This document shows, piece after piece, positions 47,850-59,159 of a stretch of 64,000 bases of DNA. The DNA is from Nymphaea colorata (taxonomy: Eukaryota; Streptophyta; Magnoliopsida; Nymphaeales; Nymphaeaceae). The stretch lies in the NCBI RefSeq assembly GCF_008831285.2, contig NC_045146.1, positions 20,949,149 through 21,013,148 of the forward strand, given 5' to 3'. The translations under genes and the position numbers were made by a program. The notes beneath the pieces are model-generated. The model saw only the letters and a list, made by a program, of their open reading frames with translations. It ran no database searches and had not been told where the DNA came from. Numbering within the stretch: position 1 is the stretch's first letter; each line of letters starts with the position of its first letter.

Positions 47850-49700
47850 TAGAGATGTTATTTCATTAGATTTCTTTTGATTCGACATATGGGTATTTAA
47901 CTTTTGCCTTAAAAGACAGTTGAAGTTGAAAGACGGCAGATTTCTTGTGCATGCAAATGCATGAAAATTGTGTTTGTGTTAGGATGATAAAAACGTTGCC
48001 TTGTGAAACATGCTTTATGTGTTCGTTGTGGCCCGAAACTCAGAGACCGTTTACATGAAAAGCTCGGGGCAAAGACCTTTTACATGAAAAACTCGGGGTA
48101 GGGATGAGTAATTAATGACCTTTTGAAAGCCTCATTTTGTTAAATTATATTTTTCACAAACCCAATTTCCATTGTTACCAAAACAAGCCTTAAGCGCTTT
48201 TTTGGAGGCAAAAATGCCGGTAATCCAAGCACACACCCCTTAAACCCCAAATGAAAAGAAAAATGAAAAGAAAGAAAGATGCAAGGATGATAAAGAAACA
48301 CCTAATGAGAAAAGACAAAAGATAGCACACTGATGTGGCCGCTTGTTAAGGGGGTCGAACTCAAATGGACGATGGAACACACACCTAAGATTGGTTTAGG
48401 GTTCAATGCCTAAACGCTCAAGAAAAACAAAAGAAGAGCTCATTAAACTTTTGCATGTAAGTGGGGACTCTAAGCCCTACAATTATTTATTGACTCGGCA
48501 GGATGATTGAAATGGCTCGCTGTTTACATCGGCCTTTAGTGAGTATTCATTAGAAAAATGTTTCGCAAAGCAGCACTATATGATATTGCACAACTTTTCA
48601 CATCCATCCAACGCACAAAAGCCCAAGAAAACAAGTAGTTTATCGCAAGGATGGAAGGGCAAAAGGTTGGAACTGACATCGGATTTCAGCACCAACCAAT
48701 CTTGTAGTTTTTTTTTTTTTCCCATTATTAGAGTAACTTGCCGGTTTCATCAACCTCATACAAGTTTCCAAGCGCTCGAGACACCCAGCTTTTCTTCTTC
48801 TTCTTCTTCTTTTGTTTCCTGATGAATCTGTTTTCAAGAAGGCTCCCAACTTTCAATGCAATGATAAAACAAACTCAAGTTTGAAAGCATAAGCGGAAAA
48901 TCCAGTGACAGGTGACAGCAGCACTGGGTAGGAAATGCTCACAAAAGCTGATCAGTGCTCCTAAATGCGTCCTTTGTACTGTCTTATGGTAACTAACAAC
49001 CCATTCCATACGTGTAATTGCTAAGGAAAGAAAATATAATTATTCATTTGCAATATATTCTTCTAACAACAGATGCATTTCTTTCATAATGAAAAAATCT
49101 CTAGATTGTCTAAAGTAATTTCTCTCAGGTGGTGTCCATTTTTGTCGTCTTAACACACGAATCCGTGGGCTGAAGCTTGATCTGCCTGTTGGATGACCCA
49201 CTGTTACGTGGTTCATCTCCAGCCATAGATCGGTGGACAAGATATGGCAATAGCCGTCCATCCATTTGAGTACTTTCGATAATAGTATGATGCCATAGCG
49301 GCTCCCAATGCCCTCTATCTTGCATCTTCTGCTACTCCCTCCACAAAAAGCATGCATTAGTGCTTTACCTCTTTCTCAGATAATCTAAAAGAGCCTCCCC
49401 ACTTTATTCCAAGACCAGATATCCCAGCATCTTTTAGTATAAACCGCATTACTATTTTCAAAAAGACCCTAAATCCCATCAGATTCTTCGGGAATTCAAC
49501 AATTACGCTAATCAAAAAACCTACTTTTTGGAACCGGAGGTGCCGGTTGAAAGTAAGGGCCAAATGTTTGTTGCTTTGCCATATGAATCTTTCTATCGCT
49601 TTCTTTTTTTTTTTTAAATCTATCAGCCACCATCTCTCTCAACTGCAACTGTCCATTGTTTTCTCCACCTTAATTTTCTCCCAACCCATCTCTCTTCCTC
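47850..49700. other. intergenic, nothing certain
   Basis: A short direct repeat near 48050-48105 (ACATGAAAAxCTCGGGG twice) and a (TTC)n at 48791-48810. No supported coding region. Confidence 0.5.
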
Positions 49701-49705
49701 AACCT

Positions 49706-50338
49706 ATGTCAAACTATCTGATAAGATCTCCAAAGCCTTGCTCCAGCAAACAAATCAACCATGGGAAGCTATTCAAGAAGGCCACCCTCTTCATCTCTGT
49801 CATCGTCTCCATAGTCATGATCATTGTTATTGTCCTGTTTACTCTGCATCCTTCCAAGCCGAAATTCTCTCTCCAGGAGGCTGACATCTATAAGATGAAC
49901 CTCTCGAGCAACCATCTTCTCTCCTCAGTCATGCAGGTCACGGTGGTGGCGAAGAACCCGAACCAGAGAGTTGGAATCTACTATGACAATCTTGAAGCTT
50001 ATGTTGTCTACAGGGGACAGCAGATCACTGTGCACTCATCCTTCCCTCCTTTTTACCAAGGCCACGATGATGTCAACGTTTTGTCTTCGTGGATGTCTGG
50101 CAACTCAATTCCGGTATCTCCTTCCTTTGGTGATGACATAAGCATCGATCGGTCGGCCGGAAAACTGCAGATGAATGTAAAGCTGACGGGAAGGGTGAGA
50201 TGGAAAGTGTGCACCTGGGCTTCTGGTCACCACAGTCTGGAGGTAGATTGCGACGCTTTCTTGGCTTATAACGCAAATAATGTCTCCGGTCGGTATGCCA
50301 GCTTGATCCCTGGTTCAGAATGCCACTCAACAGTTTGA
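49706..50338 (+). CDS. NDR1/HIN1-like LEA_2 membrane protein, second copy
   Basis: A single exon of 210 residues from the ATG at 49706 (MSNYLIRSPKPCSSKQINHG). The ORF is open upstream to 49547, but that part is low-complexity and unlike the family. There is a basic cytosolic stub, a transmembrane helix at about 26-47 (ATLFISVIVSIVMIIVIVLF), then LEA_2 with AKNPNQRVGIYYDNLEAYVV at about 82, TVHSSFPPFYQG, and a C-terminal GRVRWKVCTWASGHHSLEVD with paired Cys (VDCDAF, SECHSTV). Domain layout matches the gene at 41.9 kb, but sequence divergence is high, so the pair is an old duplication or two subfamilies. Confidence 0.93.
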   Translation: MSNYLIRSPKPCSSKQINHGKLFKKATLFISVIVSIVMIIVIVLFTLHPSKPKFSLQEADIYKMNLSSNHLLSSVMQVTVVAKNPNQRVGIYYDNLEAYVVYRGQQITVHSSFPPFYQGHDDVNVLSSWMSGNSIPVSPSFGDDISIDRSAGKLQMNVKLTGRVRWKVCTWASGHHSLEVDCDAFLAYNANNVSGRYASLIPGSECHSTV

Positions 50339-50339
50339 G

Positions 50340-51590
50340 TATGGGAACGGTTGGTTTCAACTTGTTGTTAACGTGTGCTTTGTGCTGTTTAATATTGTTG
50401 GTGTGACGGTCCTGGTTCTAATTCTGTTGTGATTGACACCAAGCTTCTGTATGAAGAAGAGACCTCTAGGTGTTGAATAAGAAAAGAGTGGAAGAAGACA
50501 ATTGTAGGGGATACAGACTCAATGTAACTGTATTAACAAGAAATTCTCATTGTTGGCCACATGTCTACTTGTGCTTGCTCTTTAACACCATACCATGATG
50601 ACGACGATGATGATAAATATACAATTAGCAACTTAATCTTTGAAGAGCATGCAATCAATAGAGTTAATTAGCAGGAAGGAGATGAAACTAATAGGGGGAG
50701 GAAAGGGGATGAGGACCGCTGCGTGTGGCTTTTAATCTTTGTGATGATAAGATTCTCTCCAAGTAAATAAAAGCTCTTGGAATGAACTTCTCAGAAACAG
50801 TTGCCTTCTTTTACTTTGGTAGCAGGGAATCCCTTAAATTTCTATGACCTTTTCCTTTAACTATTGGATAATTGCAGCTTCTTACGCGATTCCTAAGCCA
50901 CATCGACCACAAAGGTGCAATAGTTAGCAGACAATATCACGTTCTGCTGCAGCCCACTCAGAAACCATCGAAGCAAGAAGATTAAGTGGCGATAAAGAAC
51001 ATATTCAACATCTAAAAACTTAGCTCCACATGGACAAACTTAGACTCTAGTTGGATAGCTAAGGCTGTTCAACAATAGGGTTTCACCAGGCTGAGCTACT
51101 GCAAATACTGGATTCATCCACGTCATTGCAGAAACATGTAAATTAGGTCCAGGTTTGGGCATCAGAACAAACAGCACCAGTACTTCATGTGTGTCATTAT
51201 TTATCCGTGTGGTTATGTTAATGTTCGCGGTCGTGGGCTGCCTGAGATGGCTTGTATGCAGAAGCATGACGACCACTAAAATCTTTTTGATGCCAAATAT
51301 GCCATGACTTGTTCCTCAATAGAATTATTACACAAAATAAACAAATCAAACTAACTAAAAATAGGTTGCTTGTGTTCAGCAGCTTGACATTTGGGAGAAA
51401 AAAGAAATCTTTCTATGATGACCTGCGAAACGAAGAAAAACTTCTGAACCTGATTATTAGAAAAGCTTACTACTAACCTCAGCTGAGTTACTGAACTAAA
51501 AGCAAAAAGTGGGAAAAGAACCTCAGGTCTGTTGCTTGTGTATTATGAAACATTAAAAGTAACTTGATTAATCTTAAAGAAAGCTTCAAT
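50340..51590. other. 3' flank and intergenic
   Basis: No supported coding region. The 78-codon minus ORF at 51040-51276 has no recognised family. Confidence 0.5.
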
Positions 51591-51595
51591 AAGCG

Positions 51596-53640
51596 TAGCT
51601 TAGTCAGTTAGGTGGACCCTGGACGCCTCTCTTTCGTGCTTGTCTCGCACTGCAGAGGCTGCCTGTAGAGGTGGCTTTTCGAGCGTATTTGCTCAATAAC
51701 GACAAGATTTACGGGATTCTAGCTTTGAGCATGTTACCCCGTCTCACCCGCATTAACCTTTAACGAGTCCATATGAATGAATTAGTTAGGAAGGTGATCA
51801 TAAGGTGCAGCTTAATTTAAACAGACATTCAGAAGGGCAGGTCTCCTGCTTTGAGATGTGGAAGATGAAACTGTTTATATCAAGCGACTGGTTAACACAT
51901 AGGACAGATGAAAAGAGCATCAACTTTCAAGTTCTCGTAATCAGCCAAATAACTGTATCGTTTCCCTTTAAAGTGCATCAAACTCTCCTGATTAGGAGAT
52001 AGGAAAAAATCACGCGCATAGCAGGAGCGATGAGATAAAGAGTTGCTCCACCAACTGGAAAGCTATGTGATTCTTTGCTGCTTTCCTGCGGAGTGGTTCA
52101 ACATGTGATTCCCGATAAAGAAAAGCAATCGGTCTAGTCGGACCCATCGTTCATCCTATCAGGCAAGCCGGACTTGTCCTATTGAAGAGCCTGAGAAAAG
52201 TCCCTCCTTAAGGAACTAAAAAGAATCTCAGAAAGAAAAGAAAGCTACCGAGATCATGATAGTGGACAAGCTTTTGTCAAGGATCAGGCAAGCCGGACTC
52301 GTCGCCAAACGAACTGTTTCAACCAATTTGAGGCAACTTCTTGTGGGGTTAAAGGCATCAACTGTTACTGCTGGAATCAGAATTCTCTCGAGCTTTTATT
52401 GAAGCACTTTACGTTATCCTAGTGAACGGCAAGCCTCACATACAAAACGTTTCCAGGCTTGCGACACGAACAGACAGAAAGTCCTATAAGGAACTTGTTT
52501 GCCTGGCCTTCAATTCCTCCGATGGCCATCAACGTCCATGCCGATATACTAGTTCAACAATTCTTCCATTGTTGAACAATTGCTATTCATTTTGTTCACA
52601 TTCCTCTACAGTGAAGGGGCACATTTCTGAGATTTCAAATATGCACTGCGGATGTGGCTGTAGGTTTTCAATAAAAAAGGAGATGTCATCAATATTTGCC
52701 TATCGATTAGTTCTTACTAGCTACCCTTCTTGTCGCGAACACGTCTTCCTTCACGGATGCGACTATATGTTTCTTGATGTTCTCCAGTGATCATTTTGCC
52801 ATGTGATGTGCTAAGGAGTGGGTTCACAATTTTCTCTGTCTTGCGGAGGGATAATCCTCTAGGCGTTACAATCTGCAGTGGATCAATTACTTGTTCTTCA
52901 TGGAAATTGGTATTGCTCTGGTACCCAGAAACAGATGTTTCAAACTGTAAATCGAACCTCACTCCACCAATGTCCAGTTCGTCGGAGATTAATTATGGTA
53001 AACTTCTTGAGATACAGTTCTATCGTAAGCTTCATCAAGCTGTACGCCGAAAAGTATCACCCTCATTCCCCATCTTACGTAGATTGCTCGGCAAATGGTT
53101 CTGTAATTTCTCCCCTTCTTCCATACTACGCCGCATGACCCTTCAGAGTAACTGTTCTTTGATTGTCCCAAGTGATCTTACATATTTTGGCGAACCGATT
53201 TATCTCATTTTGACCAAGTTAGCTCTTCCTGTTTGTTCATTACTGTATACAGATTGGAAACCACAAAAAAGCTATAAAATCATTCGTCCTGCTATTTGTG
53301 GCGTGCGAATCAACAACTACCGACCACACTCAATGAGGCCCTGTCCTCCAGAGTGCCGGAAAGGGAAAGATGATGTGAGAAATTAATGGCAAAAGTTCTT
53401 GTATGTTCCTTCCAAAATGAAATTCCTCTCGTCATTTATAACAATCAGTTATTCAAAATTTTGTTACTGAGAAACACCGAAGCAGTAAAAGAAGAAGGAA
53501 ATATTTTTCTTCATTTAAGTAATGAACACAATCAATACCGAAGATTAGATAATGATTACAATTGTTATCGAGGATTCTACGCAAATTTTCATCTGGATGT
53601 CATTTACGTGATTCGGAAATAATCAGAAAGAGAAACATGG
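51596..53640. other. unidentified block with long dense ORFs
   Basis: The base composition is more even than in the surroundings. There are overlapping ORFs on both strands: plus 52422-52790 (122 codons), plus 52787-53386 (199 codons) and minus 52717-52962 (EEQVIDPLQIVTPRGLSLRK, then IVNPLLSTSHGKMITGEHQE). Around 52140-52300 AGGCAAGCCGGACT occurs twice (one with T, one with C next), with AAGAAAAGAAAGCTACCGAG between, a texture common in plant mitochondrial DNA. I could not match any frame to a known organelle or nuclear protein. It may be organelle-derived DNA, a decayed transposon or a pseudogene. Confidence 0.35.
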
Positions 53641-53720
53641 AACTTCCATACAACGATTTGAAACGAGGAAGAGAAAATTCCCAGCAGAAAAATCCGCACC
53701 ATGCACCTAGCTTGAACCTG

Positions 53721-54380
53721 CTAGGCATCTTGCTGAGGAACCCACTTCCAAAAATGCTTTCTGACGACAACGGCGCCCTTTGCAACCTCGCCGCCGCTCC
53801 CGGCATACTCGTCCTCCTCCTGCGTGGAGAAGTCTCCTTCCGGCAAGCTTTCCTTGATGATGACATCCACCGAATGCAAGATGTAGCAAGAAGGCATCCC
53901 CGGGTAGGAGCCGGAGTCCCTCTCCTCGATCTTCCTGGAATACGAGTCCATAAGCACCCGAACCCCATCTGGGGAGACAAGGACAGAGCCCAATTCCTCT
54001 CGAACGGCCCGGATGGCAGCCTCTCGGATCGTCTCCCCTGCCTTCATCTTCTCCGAGAGCGGGCGGCAGCGGCTCCGGACGCTCCCGTCGCTGAGCTCCT
54101 GGTGGGATTCGATCAGGACGTTGCCGGCGAGGTTGCGGATGTTGACGGTGGCGACATTGACGGTTCGCCTGGGAGGGATGGTGTCCTGGAGGACCGTCTC
54201 GCCGTGGGACAGCTCAAGCCAGAGGTTGGAGACGTTCTTGGTGCCAGGCTTGACTCCCCATGTTGGTAGGTCGTGGGGGAGCCTGGGCCTGAGCCAATCG
54301 GAGAGGGCTTGAGGGGATGGGAAGCTCTGTGCCGTGAGGAAGGCGTTTGTCGAGCTGCTGGTGGTGGTGGTGCAGGACAT
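53721..54380 (-). CDS. Nudix-like protein, intact single exon
   Basis: 219 residues from the ATG at 54380 (MSCTTTTSSSTNAFLTAQSF). The frame is open to an ATG at 54509, but that extension is less likely. The body reads WLRPRLPHDLPTWGVKPGTK, NVSNLWLELSHGE, ESHQELSDGSVR, then PLSEKMKAGETIREAAIRAV followed by REELGS, and DSGSYPGMPSCYILHSVDV. The AAIRAVREELGS stretch (about 121-132) is a Nudix-box-like helix that keeps the EE pair. It lacks the leading Gly and has Ala for the first Glu of the REUxEE core, so hydrolase activity is doubtful. A plant family of this type is recalled without a set function. The N-terminus is Ser/Thr-rich and may be a targeting peptide. High GC. Confidence 0.78.
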   Translation of the reverse strand: MSCTTTTSSSTNAFLTAQSFPSPQALSDWLRPRLPHDLPTWGVKPGTKNVSNLWLELSHGETVLQDTIPPRRTVNVATVNIRNLAGNVLIESHQELSDGSVRSRCRPLSEKMKAGETIREAAIRAVREELGSVLVSPDGVRVLMDSYSRKIEERDSGSYPGMPSCYILHSVDVIIKESLPEGDFSTQEEDEYAGSGGEVAKGAVVVRKHFWKWVPQQDA

Positions 54381-54519
54381 GGAGATGGCAATGGCCGGGT
54401 TGAACCCTAGGAGGTGCCGGTGAGACTTGTTTACGGCCACCAGCGCGAGGGTCGCTAAAATATCTGCGGGGGCTGGGGAATTGCCTGGGATCCACAACGT
54501 GAATCCCACTCTCCACGTT

Positions 54520-56390
54520 GAATACCGGTGATCGGAAATTCGCTAAAATATCTGGCGGGGCCTGGGGGATTGCCTGGGATTTCCGCTCCGCGGATTGATT
54601 GGAAATTCGGAAATCTAACCAAAATTTGAAGTGCTGATAAAATATTGTTCCGTCCTTAGCCCATAGTTTTGTTTAAACAAGCAAAATAATCTTTTGTTTG
54701 GTAAAATTATTTCTCAAACTAGTCTTCGACCAAAGGAATTTTAGTTATGCTAATGTTGTGCATGTTTTCGAAGAAAAAGAAGGGAAGAGGTGTGACTCCA
54801 CAAAGGTCTGACCATAATTGGTAAAGTCGTTGATCCAGGTCATGAGTTGCCCAAGTCAGCTAGGATCATCTATTTACTAGGTCATGAATCAGGGTTCTAC
54901 GAGTTAGGTGGGATCGTCAAATAATTACATTTTTTGTCGTACATTGTTAAATACTAAAGTTAGTGATTTTTTGAATCGTGAAATATCATAAACTTTGTTA
55001 AGTATATACAAATACCCATATTACATATTATTTAGTTTTAGTTCATAGAAAGTCAATCATTAAGTCCCTGTTTGCCTCTTCTTCTCTGTTTATATTGCGT
55101 TTTGTTTTGTAATCTTCATGTTTTGTAGCTTCATGTGACTTCTTGTCACAATTTTTGCTATTGCATTTTCCATCTTATCGGCTAGTTATAGAAAAAATAC
55201 TATATAAAAGATTATGACCTGAATCGCCAAATCAACGCTCTGACCTAGAAACCGAGTGTTCGTCTGGTTTGAGTCCTAGACTCCCAGTCACAGATTTACC
55301 AATTATGGGATTGGCTGTTCGTTTTTCTCTTATTGTTGTGCACCTTATAACTCGTACCCCATTATATTTTTTGGGAGCACCAAACAACCTCTTAAAGAGA
55401 GGGGGGCATGCAGGTAGCCGCTCTCGGCATCAACGCAAAGTGGTCCATCTATTTCCCTAATGAGCTACGTAACCATTACCAGGCCACTACCCCAATAAGA
55501 TAAAGTCCATTGAAAGCTTGACAACAATGTTTGAGAGAGACCGCTCAGTATAAACTATAAAGATATTAAAGGAGACTCTAAAACAATTTTTGAATATGTA
55601 ATCCTTCAATTTCTTACCTCGTCATTCTGCACCTCAAACTTTTCTCAGTAAAGACCTTGTCGCAGTGATCACGTCTTGCTCGAGTTTTATTTCTAAGAGA
55701 GCATATTCATTAAGAAGTTTGTTTCTTTCAGTGTGTTTATTTCTCATGTTTTCCTGATAAATCAGGCAATTTCGTCAGAAAAATTGCAAGTTTTCCGCTG
55801 TTGAGGATGACGAACGAAGCTCTCATAATAAGAGAAAGTGAGAGAGAAGAGAAGCTTTGGCAGTCGGTAGAATTATTGTTTCCGGTGAATAATTATCAAC
55901 TTGGTAGTTGGCGAAGACCAATGAAAAATCCAGGGAAGAAGTCGACTTCTTAAAGATGCTTATGGTGTTCCGGTCGAAGTAATCAGCCATCCCTGCTACC
56001 CCTTGCAACCAATTTAGTGGATGATTGTGAAATCATCCATGGATCTGCCGACATCATTGACTGTGGCTTTCTCCTCTTCATCGTGACAGGTCTAATCATA
56101 ATGTGAATATGTCCTTCACGTTCTCTGCCAAGATAAGACTTGACAAACTGTTAAAATATTTCATATTCACCTCCAGGATCAGAATGGAAACCCTTGATTT
56201 TAGTAGAGGCACTGCATTTTAATCACGCTACTAAATTCCATGAAAATTTGGAAGATTAGATTGATGAGACCATCCTTAAGTTGGGAGAATACATTGCAGA
56301 ACAGCCGGTTTCCCTGTTCCAGTAGGACTTCTTTCAGTCTAGAGTATCTTCGTGCTTCAAGTAATTTGGGAAAGAACCTTTTTTTTTTTT
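54520..56390. other. intergenic, nothing certain
   Basis: AATTCGCTAAAATATCTG-like text at 54538 repeats part of the Nudix 5' region (GTCGCTAAAATATCTGCGGG at about 54450), together with GGGATTGCCTGGGAT, so a short tandem duplication spans 54450-54580. No other supported gene. Confidence 0.55.
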
Positions 56391-56399
56391 TTAATGTTT

Positions 56400-57823
56400 G
56401 CACAAGTAAGCTCAAGCTTGCCTGTTCAGAAGATCCTGGCCAGTCTGATTGATGTAAATCAAGGCGCCTTTTTGAAGAACCGGCACATTCAACATCAGTC
56501 TGTATTGCTGCAGGACCTAGTGGACTGGTTCTCCTCAAAAAAAAAAAAAGAAATATTGTGCTTCAAAATAGACATGTCAAAAATATATGACAGGGTTTCA
56601 TGGAAATTTTGAAGCATAGTTTACTTGTGCTTGGCTTCCATGGGGACTGGGTGGCAAAATTCTCAAATGTGTGGCTAAGTTTCAGGTTTCAGTTCCCATC
56701 AACAGAGAGGAGGGAAGGAGTTAAGGCGTTCTTCGGTCTGAGGCAAGGTGCCCACTATCACCTTACCTCTTCATATTTGTCATGGAAGTGGTGGCATGAT
56801 TGCCCTAATTTTGTCACCTCTAATTTAACATTACTGCACTAATTAACTATTAGATGCAGGTTCTGAAAGCCCCTAAGAATACTCTTAGGCATATAAAGAG
56901 AAGCATGATCTGGTTCTTATGCGCAGAGAACGGAGGGACAAAGATAACACTACCCATTCCTTTTGGAAGCAGCTGTGTGAGCCAGTTAAGGGTGGGTGGA
57001 GTTGCGTTCAGATTGTTGGAAGTATGGAAGCAAGCTCTCATGGTTAGTAGAGCATGCCACATCATAAATGAAAACTCCTATGTATGGGAGTGGATGCACT
57101 GCATGTATCTACGAAGATGTAAAGGATTATGGACCATGAAAACTCAATGCAACTGGTGCAGAGTATGGGAATTCATCTCGGACAATGCAACTGGAGTGAT
57201 GCACAAAAGAGCAGAAACATATCTATTAACATTACACAAGAATGCCGCATCCTAACAAAAAGTTAAGAGCAGAAGGTACAAAAATAGGTAAAGGAAGTAT
57301 GACAGACAGAGGCTTCCAAAAGAGACTGGAGGTGCAGAGAAATGGGACCTCCATGTAAGGAAAGGTTCTTAACTAAAGAAGTAACATCACACTTAATGCG
57401 AGTGGTAAGAAGACAAGGATCTACCGCAACACCACGGAAGAAAGGGTGAAGAGGCTGAAGGCAGGAGAAATATTTGAAGCAACAAGGAACTCGGGGTATT
57501 CAAGAGAACTGGAGATCAGATATTTGGAAGAGCAAGTCTCCTTTCAGGTCGTGCTGGTTTGTTTTTTCAGCATGTTCCGGAGACTTCCAACTTTGGACCC
57601 ATCGAAGGAACAAGGAATCTTGACAGCCAATTGCTGTTCTTTATGTAGGCATAACTCCGAAGACAGTGATTATGTAATTATCAGATGCATGATTGCAAAA
57701 GAGGTACGGCGATATGTGATCAGGCAATTTGGTAAAGGGAGACTGTCATGGCAATGTATTCAAGAAGAATTCAAATTTTGGATGAAGTCCAAATTTCCTT
57801 ATAAATGGCTCACAGTATATTAG
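56400..57823 (+). pseudogene. L1-type LINE remnant
   Basis: Non-LTR retrotransposon RT pieces: ILASLIDVNQGAFLKNRHIQ, CFKIDMSKIYDRVSWKFLKH, FFGLRQGAHYHLTSSYL. Then come a downstream part (WKQALMVSRACHIINENSYV, WEWMHCMYLRRCKGLW) and the C-terminal zinc-knuckle-like RVT region (FRRLPTLDPSKEQGIL, CCSLCRHNSEDSDYVIIRCM). The catalytic FADD/YADD block between GLRQG and the tail is missing, and frames change several times. There is no intact 3' poly-A tail or target duplication that I can place. It is an old, dead, plus-strand insertion. Confidence 0.87.
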
Positions 57824-58112
57824 AGAATTACTTTGCACATAGTTTTGTTGGAAACTATGGTGGAGCCGTAATATGATTTTCTTTGGCGATTGGAATGGAG
57901 ATCGTTCTTCCGTTTTGCCTCAGATAATATGGAGGAATTGTCACTTGTCAGGATAATTATAAAGCCAGTAAATGGAGAGCAACAGAAAGAGCTTGTTACA
58001 ATTTGGTTATTGTGTTAGCAATGACGGTCGATGCTGCCTGTTTTTTTGAATGGCTGAGGCATGGTATCCCTTCATTTTCTGCCTGTACATAACATTTTTT
58101 GGCAATAAAGGC

Positions 58113-59157
58113 TGGAAAGCTACAAAAAACGACGGATTCACCGATGCATACTGGCTTTAAATGTCAGTGAAGATTAATTTTTACAACAAGATGTCGGTAA
58201 ATGTAGCTTTCACCGACACTTGCCACCAGGATGTCGTTGAAGTTGAGCATTTATCGGTGTCCGTTAAACATCGATAAACATGTCACTTTTCTTCTTCTTT
58301 CTTTTCCTTTCTCATTCATCTAGGGTGTTTACCGAAGTGTTTTTGGCGATTGTAGGTTTTTGTAAAAAGGTAGGTTGCTGGTACTTATTGTTAAGTTTTT
58401 TCTATTTATGAATGGTTTTAGGTTGTGATATTATTTGAGAGTACTGATTTTAGGTTTTTTGCTTGAAGTTTTTCTCTTTTTTTTTGGTGCTTTTGCATTC
58501 TAATCTTCTGCTCGTCTTCTTCTCCAGCGGCAGATTTTATGATTTTGTTTGAGGGTAAAGATAATGCTGCAAGGTTTCATAAATGGCTTACGGAGGTGAG
58601 TTTTGAAGAGATCAAGTTAGATAAAACATTTAACAGTCCACTTGGGCATATATCTATATGTTCAACATTTTCGTTTTTCGTTTTAGAGAAAAGAAAGAGG
58701 AACTTGGCTCAAGAACCTTCAGCATCGTGTCTTCAGTATGGGCAATAGACGGTATGAGCATTTCAATAAGGTTAGCAATGACATTCTTCTTGTCTCATTC
58801 CATCCCATTGGTTTTTCTTTCAGTCGTTAATTTTATTTTTTCTTTTTGATAACTCTTCAACATGAACTTCCACCTGTATGTCGATAAAATGTTTTACTGA
58901 CGTCCACAACGTGTGGATAAAATTTTACCGACGCCTGTCGCTTATCGGTAAAAATTTTATTACCAATGTCCGATAATAATTTTATTTACCTACACACATG
59001 ACGACGCGTTGATGCAAAATTCTAAACCGACAAGAATATCAGTTTTCACCGATATTATCTTCACTATCGACCGCCTTGAACGTCGATAAAATGTTGACAT
59101 CACCATGTTTTACCGATGTTTTTCAGCCGTCGGTCAATCCGTGGTGTTTTTTGGTGG
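58113..59157. mobile_element. CACTA-like non-autonomous DNA transposon
   Basis: The left end reads CTACAAAAAACGACGGATTC then ACCGATG. The reverse complement of the right end reads CACCAAAAAACACCACGGAT then TGACCGACGG. Both are followed by many subterminal copies of the words TCGGTAAA, ACCGACG and ATCGATAAA in both senses. Such terminal repeats and subterminal arrays are typical of En/Spm (CACTA) elements. The exact CACTA tip is degenerate on both sides. The interior (58300-58860) has no transposase motif. Confidence 0.65.
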
Positions 59158-59159
59158 TG

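Noticed and set aside
53562-54312. 235-codon plus-strand ORF and other frames over the Nudix gene
   Set aside because: Antisense shadow of the intact minus-strand gene.
58539-58849. 69- and 63-codon ORFs inside the CACTA-like element
   Set aside because: No transposase or other motif, and short relative to chance in this AT-rich DNA.
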